A DNA stretch of 64,000 bases from Populus alba. Its lineage: Eukaryota; Streptophyta; Magnoliopsida; Malpighiales; Salicaceae. A program made the position numbers and the translations under genes. Within the stretch, counting starts at the first letter, position 1. Each line of letters starts with the position of its first letter. The notes under the pieces are model-generated. The model saw nothing but the letters and a program-made list of their open reading frames with translations. It was not told the origin of the DNA and did not search any database. The DNA lies in NCBI RefSeq assembly GCF_005239225.2, contig NC_133287.1:18108519-18172518 (forward strand), written 5' to 3'. Shown piece after piece: positions 10,855 to 23,229 of the stretch.

Positions 10855-13800
10855 ATGACATCCAACAACTTACTTTTAAACTCCCCCATTATATTTACTG
10901 GTGAAAACTATCATATTTGGTCAGTGAAGATGCAAGCTTTTCTTGAAGCTTATGATCTTTGGGAAATTGTTTCCGAAGACAAACCAGTAGCTCCCTTACC
11001 AACAAATCCCACTATGGCTCAAATCAAGTTCAGCAGTGAGGAAAAGGCAAAGAAATCCAAGGCAAAATCAATCATCCAAAATGCTGTGGCAGAAAGCATT
11101 TTCTACAGAATTATGGCATGCAATTTAGCCAAAGAGGCTTGGAACAAACTAAAAGAAGAATACCAAGGCAGTGACAGAACAAGGCAAATGCAAGTGCTGA
11201 ATTTGAAGAGAGATTTTGAGGCACTTAACATGCAAGAAGATGAAACAATCTCTAAGTATTCTGATCGAATTTCACTAATTATCAACAACATCAGATTACT
11301 TGGAGAAGACTTTCCTGACAGTAGGATTGTGGAGAAGGTTCTTGTGACTCTTCCTGAGAGGTTTGAATCCAAAATCTCCTCTCTAGAAGAATCAAAGGAC
11401 CTCAGTAAAATCTCATTAGGTGAACTAATGAGTGCTCTTCAAGCATAGGAGCAACGGAGAACAATCAGGCAAGACAGATTGACTGAAGGAGCCTTTTATG
11501 TGCAAAAACAACAAGCTGGAAAAGGAAAGAAGTTGCCTAATCTGAGATTCAAAGGCAGAAATGAAGGGGGCAGCACTAGTGAAGCTTCAAAACAAAAGAA
11601 GTTTCCTCCTTGCACTCACTGCAAAAGAAACACACATTCAGAAAAATATTGTTGGTGGAGGCCAGATGCAATTTGTGGAAATTGCAAGCAATCGGGGCAC
11701 ATCACAAAGGTCTGCAAGTTCAAAAAATCAGATCCAAAACCTCAACAAGCTCACCTAGCAGATGAAGTTGATACACAGGAGGAGCAATTCTTTGCTGTCA
11801 CTTGTTTCTCAACAAATGATCCAGCTGATACTTGGCTTATTGACAGTGGATGCACACATCATTTGTGCAATGATGCTGGAATGTTCAAAACCCTTGATGA
11901 ATCTTACAAATCCAGAGTAAAGGTTGGCAATGGAGAATTTCTGGAGGTCAAAGGCAGAGGGTCAGTAAATGTTCAAACAAGTTCAGGTATCAAAATCATT
12001 CCTTATGTGTTATTTATACCTGAAATCAGTCAAAATTTGTTGAGTGTTGGACAAATGATGGAGAAAAACTATTCTCTTCAGTTTAAGGATCATAAATGCA
12101 TTATCTTTGATCCTTCTGGAGAACAAATGTTCTGTGTAAAGATGAAAAACAAAAGCTTTGTTGTTGACTGGGATAAAGTATCTAATCATGCATATGTGAG
12201 TGCTACTCAGGATATTTCAAATCTTTGGCATAAAAGATTTGGACATTTCAATCAAAAGGGCTTGTCAATTTTGAAACAAAAGGAAATAGTTGAAGCATTG
12301 CCCACATTGAATGGTGAGATTCAATTGTGTGAAACATGTCAACTTGGCAAGCAATCAAGGCCACCATTTCCTAAAAGGCAAGCATGGAGAGCCAGCCAAA
12401 AACTTCAGCTCATCCACACTGACGTGTGTGGACCTATGAAGACAGCCTCATTATGTGGTAACAAGTATTTCATTCTCTTTATTGATGATTATACTAGGAT
12501 GTGTTGGGTGTATTTCATCAAATTTAAGAGTGAAGTATTTACAATCTTTCAAACATTCAAAGCTTTAGTTGAGAATCAAAGTGACATGCTAATTAAATGC
12601 TTAAGATCTGACAATGGTACTGAATATACTTCAAATCAGTTTCTTGAGTTTTGCAACAGCAGAGGCATTGTGCACCAGTACACTACACCATACACACCAC
12701 AACAAAATGGTGTATGTGAGAGGAAGAACAGGACAGTAATGGAGATGGCTAGATGTCTCTTACTTGAAAAGAAAATGCCAAACAAATTATGGGCAGAGGC
12801 AGTCAATACCTCTGTTTACTTGCTGAACCGACTTCCAACCAAAGCACTGGAGGACAAGACACCATACGAAGGCTGGAATGGTGTTAAACCTGCTGTAGAT
12901 CATCTTCGAATCTTTGGCAGCATATGCTATTATCATATAGCTAAGCCAAAGAGGAGCAAACTTGACAACAAAGCTCAAAAGGGAGTTCTTGTGGGTTATG
13001 GAATAACAACCAAAGGATACAGAATTCTTTGCTTACAAACAGAGAAGGTAATTCTCAGCAGAGATGTGAAGGTTGATGAAGCAATCACATGGGATTGGGA
13101 ACATCAGAAAAATATGATTTCTGATCAACCATTCACCATTCAGCCCCAGCCAGTAGCTGATGAATCAGTGGATGATTTTCCAGTTAGAGGCACAAGATCA
13201 TTGGAAGATATTCACCTAAGATGCAACATGGCAATCCTAGAACCAACCAGCTATACTGAAGCTCAAGAATTTCCAGCATGGAGGAGAGCAATGGAGGCAG
13301 AAATGGAAATGATCAACAAAAATGCAACATGGCAGCTGATTGAAAGGCCTAAGCATCGCAAGGTGATAGGTGTAAGATGGGTTTTCAAAACAAAACTCAA
13401 TTCAGATGGGTCAGTATGCAAACACAAGGCTAGATTGGTGGTAAAGGGCTATGCTCAGCAATATGGTGTGGACTACCTAGAGACCTTTGCTCCAGTAGCA
13501 AGGTATGATACTATTAGACTTCTCATTACACTTGCAGCACATAACTCTTGGCAGATTCACCAACTTGATGTCAAGTCTGCCTTCTTGAATGGATTTCTCG
13601 CTGAAGAAATCTTTGTAGAGCAACCCGATGGGTATGCTGTTAAAGATAAAGAAGATCATGTGTATCTACTTAAGAAGGCCTTATATGGGTTGAAACAAGC
13701 TCCCCGAGCTTGGTATGACAGAATGGACACACATCTGCTTCAACTTGGGTTCAGCAGAAGCCAAAATGAAGCAACTTTGTATGTGAAATCATGTGGTAAC

Positions 13801-14790
13801 CATTTTCTAATTGTATCTATTTACGTAGATGATATGCTTATCACAGGAAGTGAACTTGGAATGATCCAAGAGTTCAAAGATGAAATGAAGAAGATGTTTG
13901 AGATGTCTGACCTTGGAATGATGAATTACTTCCTTGGAATGGAAGTGATGCAATCCAGCAATGGCATTTTTACATGCCAAAAGAAGTATGCTTCAGACAT
14001 CCTAAAAAGATTCAAAATGGAGGATTGTAAACCAGTAGGGACTCCTATGACAACAAGTATCAAGCTTAGCAAGGATGATGAATCTGAAAAAGTGGATGAA
14101 AGTTTGTATAGAGGCTTAATTGGCAGCCTGCAATATCTTACAGCAAGTAGACCTGACATATTATTTGCTGTGAGTATTCTTTCAAGGTTCATGCATTCTC
14201 CAAGGGAGACTCATTTCATTGCAGCAAAAAGGATACTTAGATACATCAAAGGTACCATTGATCTTGGTATTTTCTATCCAAAATCATCAGAAGGGGCTGT
14301 GGAACTAAAAGGCTATACTGACAGTGACTGGGGAGGCTGTGTTGATGATTCAAGAAGCACTTCAGGGTATTTATTCTCACTCAATTCAGGTGTCTTCACC
14401 TGGAGTTCAAAGAAGCAAGAGACAACAGCTCAATCCACTGCAGAAGCAGAGTACATTGCTGCTGCCGCTGCTGTCAACCAAGCAATTTGGTTGAGAAAAA
14501 TGTTAAAGGATTTGGGACATGAACAGGTTGAAGCTACTAAAATCATGTGTGATAACAGTTCTGCAGTATCAATTTCAAAGAATCCAGTCTTTCATGGACG
14601 TACAAAGCATATCAAAATCAAGTTTCATTTTATTAGAGAAGTTCAACAATCTAATGAAGTGATGCTGATTCATTGTTCTTCCGAAGAACAACTTGCAGAT
14701 ATATTTACCAAACCACTACCTAAAGAGAGATTTGAGACATTAAGACAAATGATTGGAATTTGTCGTCAAAATGTCAAGGAGGAGTGTTAG
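10855..14790 (+). pseudogene. gag-pol of Copia element 1, interrupted by one stop
   Basis: A single frame of 1312 codons from the ATG at 10855, broken only by TAG at 11446-11448 (Q-A-stop-E-Q, most simply CAG to TAG). In order: gag; two CCHC knuckles (CTHCKRNTHSEKYC and CGNCKQSGHITKVC, about 11610-11716); protease DSG (about 11840); a GAG-pre-integrase segment (WHKRFGH); the integrase core; reverse transcriptase with YVDD (about 13822-13833); and RNase H (YTDSDWGG). The codon before the final TAG and that TAG itself fall inside the first six bases of the 3' LTR. With one nonsense change, the copy would make only a truncated gag unless the stop is read through. Its proteins could act on this copy only if supplied by another element. 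Confidence 0.92.
14776..14784 (+). other. Polypurine tract of element 1
   Basis: AAGGAGGAG lies immediately before the 3' LTR and is the expected primer for plus-strand synthesis. It also encodes the penultimate residues of pol. Confidence 0.8.
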
Positions 14791-15154
14791 ACAATTGACA
14801 TTTTTAACTCTAGTGTTTCATGTTGTTTAATCAAGTATTGTTTGTTTTCTTTTCTTTCATTTCTGTTTTGATTTTGTTAAAGTAAATCCCTTGTTTTTCT
14901 GATGTTGTTGCTGAGATTAGTGGCAGCATATTCTCCACTACAGTTAGTGGCTAGTGACAGCAAATTGTCCACTACAGTTAGTGGCTGATAACTAGGGAGG
15001 TTTGTTGTATTTAAAGACATGCAGTTAATGAAATACTCATTGAGACATTTTATCAAACACCTTGTGTGTAATTCGTGTTCTTCAATACCAGCATTGTTGT
15101 TCTTGATTGTGCATCCCTTCACCTGCACAAAACACAGCAACACAATTCTTAACA
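14785..15154 (+). repeat. 3' LTR of Copia element 1
   Basis: 370 bp, same ends as the 5' LTR, and the complete version without the 23-bp gap. It contains two ACTACAGTTAGTGGCT repeats (near 14937 and 14970) upstream of TATTTAAAG near 15008, which may be the LTR TATA box. Confidence 0.93.
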
Positions 15155-15381
15155 ATATTGCATGGATCAATAATTATAGAGTTTTTTTTTTTCTCGTCTT
15201 AGGGTATGTTATTTTGTATCTGTTTTGTTGGCTTAAAGGTATGACTATAGCCAAATCTGTTTTGTAACAAAAAATATGCGGTAACTTGGATCCGAAATCA
15301 ATTTTATTGTCTTCATGTGAATTTAATTCCTAGTAAAATCAGGAAATCTCTCTCCTTCCATGTTTCGGATGAGATCAATAC

Positions 15382-15388
15382 TATATAT
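15382..15388 (+). promoter_or_regulatory. Possible TATA box of the phytocyanin copy
   Basis: TATATAT/C within CTATATATACC lies about 130 bp before the ATG at 15515, a normal plant distance. It is a consensus match only, and the gene behind it is broken. Confidence 0.4.
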
Positions 15389-15514
15389 ACCTAGGTACTC
15401 AGACTTGGTTTTCTCGCAAATTCATTCAAGCAACCTTCGCGGTCTTTCTCTTGCCAGTGCTCTCTATTCACAAGTCTAGCCTTCTCAAAACCATTAATTC
15501 TTTGTCTTTCAATC

Positions 15515-16026
15515 ATGGTTTTCAAGAAAACTATGGTTCTTTTCTTCTTGACTACGGCTCTTTGTGGAGTCTCCATGGCTGCTCGTCTTTACCAGGTTTG
15601 TGGTTCTGCTGGTTGGACAAGCATGGGGGACGTTGATTACCAAGATTGGGCAGCCAACAAGAAGTTTCATGTCGGTGATACTCTTGTTTTCCACCACAAC
15701 TATCGATTCCACGATGTGAAGCAAGTGACTCGCCAAGATTTCAAGTAATGCAATCTAGCATCTCCAATCACCACGGCTATGATTCACTGGCTCTTAATAG
15801 ACTTGGCCACTTCTACTTCATATCTGCTTTCCCTGATCACTGCCAAGCTGGACAAAAGATTGATATCTTGGTCACACCAGAAACTTCAAGTCCGACTCCT
15901 TTGCCTTTGAGCTCACCTATCAGTGCTGCATCAGCAACGTCCAGTGCTCCATCTCTTCATTATTTCAGAACACTATCTTGGACTCTGAACGTGCTTGCGT
16001 TCTGTCTCTTAGGATTTGCTTGTTAG
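15515..16026 (+). pseudogene. Broken phytocyanin (uclacyanin-like) gene
   Basis: The frame opens with a signal peptide (about residues 1-23, FFLTTALCGVSMAA), then a plastocyanin-like domain (YQVCGSAGWTS..DYQDWAANKKFHVGDTLVF) with the NxxxH copper ligand region (NYRFHDV). TAA at 15746-15748 then stands where the family has Ser before the conserved Cys of SCN. About ten codons later a 1-base shift moves the rest (HFYFIS..FPDHCQAGQKIDILV, a Pro/Ser-rich stretch and a hydrophobic GPI-type tail) into another frame, ending at 16026. The copper-ligand Cys in the YFIC motif is Ser here (TCT for TGT). Blue-copper proteins of this type act at the cell surface. Three independent lesions make this a pseudogene; the ATG at 15748 is not a second gene. 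Confidence 0.88.
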
Positions 16027-16810
16027 GAAGTTTTTCAAGCAGATTCTGTGTCCATCTTGGATGGTTTTCCTCTCGTTGTATTAGTTCTATAACCTTTATT
16101 ATTAACTGGTAGGAAAGATATAAAATCAAACTTACTTTAGGATAGTTTACTTCTATCTTTCTTTTGATCTCTTCTCTGAGTCCAAATTCAACTAATGTCT
16201 ACATGTAAATGGTGTTACTTACTCTGAATTTTTCTGATGGATGTCAAATGAAAAAATTGGCAGATATTAATATCCCGTTGAATGATGTACAATCAACAAT
16301 TGAATCCCAGATACAAACTCAAACTCTCTGCGTTGTCACACCTGAAAGAAAACAGAAGCTTAATAACATACAATATTGTAACGAAATGTAATACAGTAGA
16401 GCCAAATTTATTTGCTTTTGTCGAATTTTTTCTTGTGAAATAATCTGCAAAACTCCAGCGAGAAAAACTTCAAGAAATGGACGGCAGATACCATAAGCCA
16501 TGAATTGGACAAAATATGCACCAGAGGCCCTATAGCCTTAACATGCTACTAAATTAGCGAGTACCTCAGCTCAGTGCTTTAAGGATATTTTTCTAAAGTT
16601 AATATCAATGCTGCGATATGTTAAGATAGATGATTATGACATACTTGGAAAGATAAAGAACAGGCAATTCTGACAAAGAGCAGTACAAAACATCTCAGCA
16701 AGTGTCTACGACTCACAGCAGCAATTTTTTTTCTTTGAGTTGAGTTCGACCATTTCTCATCTCGGTCATATCCATATCCAAGCAGCATACAGTTCTCCAT
16801 TCAGTTAGTC
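16027..16810. other. Spacer upstream of the broken amidase
   Basis: No gene is seen. 16440-16600 is related to the region upstream of amidase copy 1 (shared GGACGGCA, GCCATGAATTGG and TACCTCAGCTCA blocks), so it is probably a decayed amidase promoter region. Confidence 0.5.
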
Positions 16811-17985
16811 ATGGCTACCAAGATAGTACTAAACTTCTCACTCCTCTCGTCCCTAACTTTCATTATTTTAGCAATACCAATCCATGCATTCTTGATCAAG
16901 GTAGCAAGCATATGTGATCTCCAACTTGCTTTTAAGCAGAACCAACTAACGTCAAGGAAACTGGGTGAGTTCTACATTGGAGAAATTAATAGACTGAACT
17001 CATTCCTAAAAGGGGTCATAGAAATAAATCCTGAAGCACTTCGCCAAGCTGATAAGGCTGATGACGAGCTCAGTGTTAGGGCACCAGGTTCATTGGTTGG
17101 TTTGCATGGCATTCCTATCCTTCTCAAGGATAACATTGCTACCGTTGAACACCACGTCTGGATCTTTTGCACTGCTTGAATCAATCGTGCGTCATGACGC
17201 AGGTATTGTTGTGAAGTTAAGGGAAGCTGGAGCTATAATTCTTGAAAAGGCTAGCTTGAGTGGGTAGGCTGCTTTCATGTCACTTAAAACCCCCTATAGT
17301 TTGAGTGCTAGAGGAGGCCAAGGAAAGATGAGCTAAGGTGTTTTAATTCTTCAGATTGGAAGACTTGGACAGAAAGATTATACAGATTTGATAAACTTTC
17401 TTTCTGGTGTTTTGAATCTTCTTGCAGAACCCTTGAGTTCTATCAGCAGACTCTTGTGGATCAAGTAGCGGGTCAGCAATATCAGTGGCAGCAAATTTGG
17501 TAGCAGTGTCTCTAGGAACTGAGACTGATGGCTCCATCTTATGTCCATCTAATGCTAACTCAGTGGCCGGCATAAGACCAACAGCTGGTCTCATCATCGG
17601 AGCTGGTGTTTCCCGATTTCTCTTAGACAGGACACTGCTGGGTTAGTGATCTTCTGTTATCCATACCAGCTTATGAGATGTGAAAGACCTATTAAAGAAG
17701 CAGGAATATTTTCCCAATCATAAGTAGAAAACGGCTACCAAAAAGAAAATGATCGTCATGAAGATGAATTAAACTTTATATGTATGTTTCCACTGCATGT
17801 TAGCAACTTGTAAGGCTATAAAGCGTTCACCTAAAATAGTAATTTGTTAGTCGTTGGGTATAAGTAATTTGTTAGTCATTACAACTATAGAGTACTCTGT
17901 TTTGAAACTATTGTATTGAATTCAAGCAACATAAATGCAATTCTTGGCTCTGGATGGAACAGACCTAACTGCACGGAAATACCGG
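16811..17985 (+). pseudogene. Broken amidase copy (exons 1-2 and a stub of exon 3)
   Basis: Exon 1 starts like the intact copies (signal peptide ending in IHA, then DLQLAFKQNQLTSRKL) up to LLKDNIAT. An 8-bp loss near 17145 then shifts the frame. Further lesions: TGG to TAG in the SEWA motif (near 17266), the exon-1 donor changed from GTGAGT to ATGAGC (near 17328), TAT to TGA in NPYVLS at the start of exon 2, and another shift near 17610. The catalytic-Ser segment GTETDGSILCPS is still readable in exon 2. About 30-40 bp of exon 3 survive near 17957-17985 behind a recognisable acceptor, and homology then ends at an AT-rich repeat. Exons 4 and 5 are absent. Confidence 0.88.
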
Positions 17986-18029
17986 ATCTGTTTAATTTTT
18001 AAAATATATTTTAATTAAGTTTTTTTTTA

Positions 18030-19990
18030 TTAAATCATTTTAGATTAATTTCTAATTAATGATTTTTAATACGTATGACTCCTTAGGTTTCTAATATATT
18101 AATTGAAATATAAATTATAATTATAATTAAATAATTAAACAATTTAATTTATTATCAATTCATCAATTTAACAATTGAATAATTTATATTTGAAAATCAG
18201 ATGCATCATCTAACAATGTGTTATAATCCCCCAAATATTAAAAAAGTCATTAATGATTTGATTTGACTTTTCAGTAACTGGATTTTTAGTATAATTAATA
18301 TTCTTTCATAAATAATGTTCCGATTATATTAACATTAAAATATGTAGTATATCTGTCATGTTAAATCATAATTATTCTTTACATAATAGTCATTGATTGT
18401 TTAAACAAGATTTGAAACTTTATTTAAATGTCATTCCACATTGACCAAGGATTTCTTAGTCAATACTCTATTTGAGAATAAATAAAACATTTTATTTAAT
18501 TCATATAAGATGATGAATTCTCTCTTGATCACTCAAGTGTCTTTATATAATTCATGTTATACCCAATCTTTGTTCTTTCATTACCTTGATTAAGATAACA
18601 TGTAGTTTGATCAAAGTGTAAGATTCTCTATATAAAATGATTTAGTAATCTTAATTCTAAAGATCACCTACACAACCGTTACGTGAGCCTTTACATAGAC
18701 AGAGGTGATCTTTCTATATGAAATTCTCATGTAGGTTAGTTTAGTGTGCATGTCTTATAACAAGCACCTACATATTAATTTTAGATATCATTTATATCTT
18801 AGTTTATGAGACCATTTCTATTCATAAAAAAAAAAAACATATATATATCAATTTTTATGACTCTAATGAATAAAACATTGACTAGAAACATTTTAGAAAT
18901 AATGTTTTTATGCAATAAGAATCTTATAATTATAACAACTTTATAATTTTCTTTGCAAAATATTTTTGTTCTATAAACTTTATCTTTACTCTAGATTCAT
19001 TAATCTAATACTATATAAATATTAAAAATAAATTAAGTTTTTATTAATAATAAATATATATTTATATAAATATAATACATATTGCCCTAACATATTCATA
19101 TTCACATGGTAACATTAAATCATTCTAGATTAATTTCTAATTAATAATTTTTAATGCGTATGACTCATTAGGTTTCTAATATATTGGTCCAAATATAAAT
19201 TATAGTTATAATTAAATAAATTAAACAATTTAATTTATTATCAATTCAATAATTGAATAATTTATATTTGAAAATCAAGTGCATTATCTAACAATGTGTT
19301 ATAATCCCCTAAATATTAAAAAAGTCATTAGTGGTTTTACTTGACTTTTCAGTGATTGGGTTTTTAGTATAATTAAGATTCTTTCATAAATAATATTCTG
19401 ATTAATTTAACATTAAAATATGAAGTATATCTGTTATGCTAAATCATAATTATACTTTACATAATAGACATTGATCGTTTGAATAAGATTTGAAACTTTC
19501 TTAAAATCTCATTCTACTTTGACCAAGGATTTCTTAGTCCATACTATTTGAGAAAAGATATAATTTTTTTTTAATTCACATAAGATGATGAATCCTCTCT
19601 TTATCACTCAAGTACCTTCATATAGTTCATATTATACCGAACTTTTGTCTTTTCATTACCTAGATTAAGATAACATGTAGCATGATCAAAGTATAACATT
19701 CTCTATATAAAATAACTTAGTAATCTCAAGTTTAAGGATCACTTACACAACCGTTACATGAGCCTTTATATAGATAGAGATGATATCTTCGTATGAAATT
19801 CTTATTAGTTCAATATGAATATCTTATGACAAGCGCCTGTATATTAATTTTAGATATCTTTTACATCCCAATTTATGAGAACAACTATTTTATTTTTTTT
19901 TAAGAAAAGAATATAATATATACAAATTAATAATATTTATATGTTTTTCATAAATATATTGCACTAACATATTCATGTTCACATGGTAAC
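18030..19990 (+). repeat. ~1-kb direct repeat, two tandem copies
   Basis: The block 18030-about 19110 recurs at about 19115-19990. Both start near ATTAAATCATT.TAGATTAATTTC and share TAATCCCC.AAATATTAAAAAAGTC and ACACAACCGTTAC.TGAGCCTTTA. Each ends with a CTAACATATTCAT.TTCACATGGTAAC block. By eye they are about 85-90% alike with small gaps. No coding frame is present. The repeat cuts off amidase pseudogene exon 3. It could be two LTRs of an emptied element or a simple tandem duplication. Confidence 0.75.
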
Positions 19991-20530
19991 TTGGGAGATT
20001 ATATGTTTTTTCAGCAACATAATTACAGGTAGGACACATCTATGTAAAGACTATTTGATCTCCTTTAAATTTTGTTGGTGACTTGTGCAGAATCGATACA
20101 GATGAGCCCGATGGAAGCTTTTGTTGTACGAAGAGCAGTTTCTCAAATTTCATTTATTATTATTGTTATTAATCTGGATGAACTGGAACACTTCTGCATT
20201 TTTATACTGAAGAAAAAATTCATATAATTGTTTATGGATTTTTTAAGCTTTTATAATAAAACAACTCAATTACATTATAAAAATCCAAAACAAACCTTGA
20301 AAAATTAAAAAAAAATACTAAATATAACTTGGACCCATTATAATAAAATCTAGAAACCTAAAAAATATGTAGCCTAATAAAAAAAAAAAACCCAAATAAA
20401 AACTCAACTGAAATAATTTTAGCTTGAATCAACTGATAAATTTAAATTTATTTTTGGTTTAGTTTGATTTATAAATTTAAAAAAATAATAATTTTAATTT
20501 AGATATTTATTTTAGTCCAAATCAAATTGA
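19991..20530. other. AT-rich spacer
   Basis: No gene or named element is seen. The region is dominated by A/T runs. Confidence 0.5.
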
Positions 20531-22900
20531 AATACTCTGTTTTATTTAGAAAGTGTTTGAGAATGTGATGACGATTGTTTTTTAAAGTGTTTTTTACTTG
20601 AAAATATATCAAAAAAATATTTATTTTATTTTAAAAAAATATTTTTGATATCAGCATATTAAAATTATTTTAAAAATATTTTTAAAGCACACTAACTTAA
20701 TAGCCACACACCGTTTGATTTTTCCTCCTTGATAGGTGCACTTCTATTTGAAATCCAATATCCAAAAAGCAATAGCACTGTCGGAGACAATCATTGCAAT
20801 GCAACATAAAGTTACGTTCACTCTTGTGCCGACTAAGCATAATATTAAATTAATATGAATTGACCATCCTAAGCTATGGCCATAAATTAATATCTAGTCA
20901 AGTACTATATTATTGGCTCATGATAAGATCAGGTTAATTTTTTTAATATAAAAAATTAAATATTGTTAAATTTTTTTTTAAACAATTATATAAGAATTGA
21001 TTTAATATACCTTTATTAAATTTATAGGTTCAAAAACAATACACACAATTCATAAAAATATAATTTGACTATAAAAATTAAAAAAATATTTTTTTAATAT
21101 TAATATAACAACATAATGGATTGAATTGGGTCAATTTAAGTCAATAGAGTTATGAAACTTTGATAACTATATAGAAAGCAAATCAAAATAAATTATGAAG
21201 TCTAATTCTCAATCGAATCAATATTGAAAGATAAAATTAAAAAAAAATCAATTAAAAAAGGATTTACTTGGTTATGAAACAAAGATATTCCCATAAAAAA
21301 TAAATAAAAATAAATTATGAAACTCAATTCCTAAAAAATATATAGGCTAAAAAAAAAATCCAGAAACAAAAACTCAATTGAAATAATTTTGTCTTGAACC
21401 AATTTAAAAGGAAAAAAACCTGAACTAAAATTAATAAATTTAAACTTATTTTTAGTTTAGCTTGATTCAGAAGTTTTTTTTAAAAAATAATTTTAATTTA
21501 GATATTTATTTTAGTCAGATTGAATTGAAATATTTTGTTTTATTTAGAGGTTGTTTGAGATTGTGATGATAATTGTTTTTTGAAGTGTTTTTTCACCTGA
21601 AAATACATCAAAATAATATTTATTTTATTTTAAAAAAATAATTTTGATATCAACATATTAAAATAATTTAAATACACTAAAAAAAAAAAATTATTTTAAA
21701 AATATTTTTAAAGCACAAGAATAAGTAGTAACTTAATAGCCACACAACTATAGTTTTGAAACCTGGCCTAACTTGACGGGTTGATTCTAGACTGCAATCG
21801 AGCCGGATTGAAGAAAAAATTGAAGAATAAAAAATCAGGTTGAGCTGGTGATCTAGTTGATCACAAACCTATTAACTTTTTTTTTTTATTTTTTTATTAA
21901 AACGATATTATTTTAATTTTTTAAAAAGTCAAAACGTAATGATACATTTAAAACTGGCCGGCCACTGTCCGGGCCTTAAAACCACGCACACAACACACAG
22001 CGTTTGATTTTTCCTCCTTGACTGGTGCGCTTCTATTTGAAATCCAATATCCAAAAAGCAATAGCACTGTCGGAGACAATCATTGCAATGCAACAAAAAG
22101 TTATGTTCACACTCTTGTGCCGAGGGAGCATAATATTAAATTAATATGAATTGACCATCCTAATCTATGGCCATAAATTAATATCTAGTCAATTACTATA
22201 TTATTGACTTAAGTTCGGGTTATTGTTTTAAATATAAAAATATTTAAATATTGTTAATATTTTTTTTAAAAAATAATTGTATAAGAATTGATTTTATCTT
22301 GATTAAATTTGCAGGTTAAAAACAATTCACATGACTCATGAAAATATAATTTGACTAAAAAAATTAAGATGATATTTTTTTAATATTAAAATAACAACAT
22401 AATTGATTGAATTGGGTCAATATGAGTCAACATATTAAATTTATGACCCGAGTTATGAGACTTTAATAACCACATAGAAAGCAAATCAAATAAATTATGA
22501 AGTTTAATTCTCAATCGAATCAATATTGAAGATGAAATTAAAAAAAAAATCAATTAAAAAAGGATTTACTTGGTCATGAGACGAAGATATCCTCATAAAA
22601 AATAAATAAAAATAAATTATGAAATTCAATTTCCAACCGATTTAGTATTGAATAATGAAATTGAAAAAAAAATCAATTAAAAATAAAATATAAAAAACTA
22701 TCTGAGTATACTCGGATTAACCCTTTAAGCATTATTATCGAGTCATGAGGTTCAAATAACATAATAGAAAATAAACAAAATAAATTATGAAGTCTAATTA
22801 TCAATCAATTCAATATTAAAAAATAAAATTAAAAAAATAAATCAACCAAGTTATCCTGCTAAACTCATAATTTGTATAATGGGAATATAATAAATCAATA
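20530..22900. repeat. Locally duplicated AT-rich promoter-side repeat block
   Basis: A segment starting GTTTGATTTTTCCTCCTTGA near 20714 recurs near 22002 and again at about 30865. A TTTGAGA.TGTGATGA..ATTGTTTTTT segment near 20548 recurs near 21550. Interspersed are decayed units of a GAAAGCAAATCAAA / AATTATGAAGTCTAATTCTCAATCGAATCAATATTGAA type that also form the arrays near 30-31.8 kb and 60.2-61.9 kb. No coding frame is seen. Confidence 0.65.
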
Positions 22901-23077
22901 AATTAAAAAATTTAATATTAAAAAATAAAATTTAAAAAAATGATGGAAAGTTTTTTAAAAAATTAAAGCAATATTTAATTAACAATAATATGTGAGGAGA
23001 GGAGAGGTACGTAAACCTTATCTTTTAGTTTATAATTAATAATTAATTAATTAATTCTATCAGTAACCATAAATTAA

Positions 23078-23087
23078 TATAAATATA
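23078..23087 (+). promoter_or_regulatory. Likely TATA box of amidase copy 2
   Basis: TATAAATATA lies 143 bp before the ATG and is preserved at the same place in copy 3 (31932-31941). It is inferred from consensus and conservation between the duplicates. Confidence 0.55.
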
Positions 23088-23229
23088 TAGAAACGTCCCG
23101 TATTGCTGCTTCAGCCTGCAGTATTTGTCTGCTTTTGGCAGCACCATCTCCTGTCTCACCCGCAGCCTACTTCAGACTTGAAAACTCAGCTGGGCAACTC
23201 TCAGTTGAGCTCTTCTCATCTTATAAGCT

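Larger units (their letters stand above)
10446..15154 (+). mobile_element. Copia LTR retrotransposon, element 1 (4709 bp)
   Basis: LTRs at 10446-10792 and 14785-15154 are flanked by perfect 5-bp target duplications ATATT (10441-10445 and 15155-15159). The LTRs begin TG and end CA. A primer-binding site for initiator tRNA-Met lies one base inside the 5' LTR, and a polypurine tract abuts the 3' LTR. The order protease, integrase, reverse transcriptase, RNase H marks it as Copia. The 5' LTR lacks 23 bp present in the 3' LTR; outside that gap I count two base differences, so the insertion is young. It sits in the 3' UTR of amidase copy 1, in the same direction as the gene. Confidence 0.95.

Noticed and set aside
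15748..16026. Separate small gene starting with ATG at 15748
   Set aside because: Its protein, after the first residues, is the second half of a phytocyanin domain; it is the downstream part of the broken gene, not a new one.
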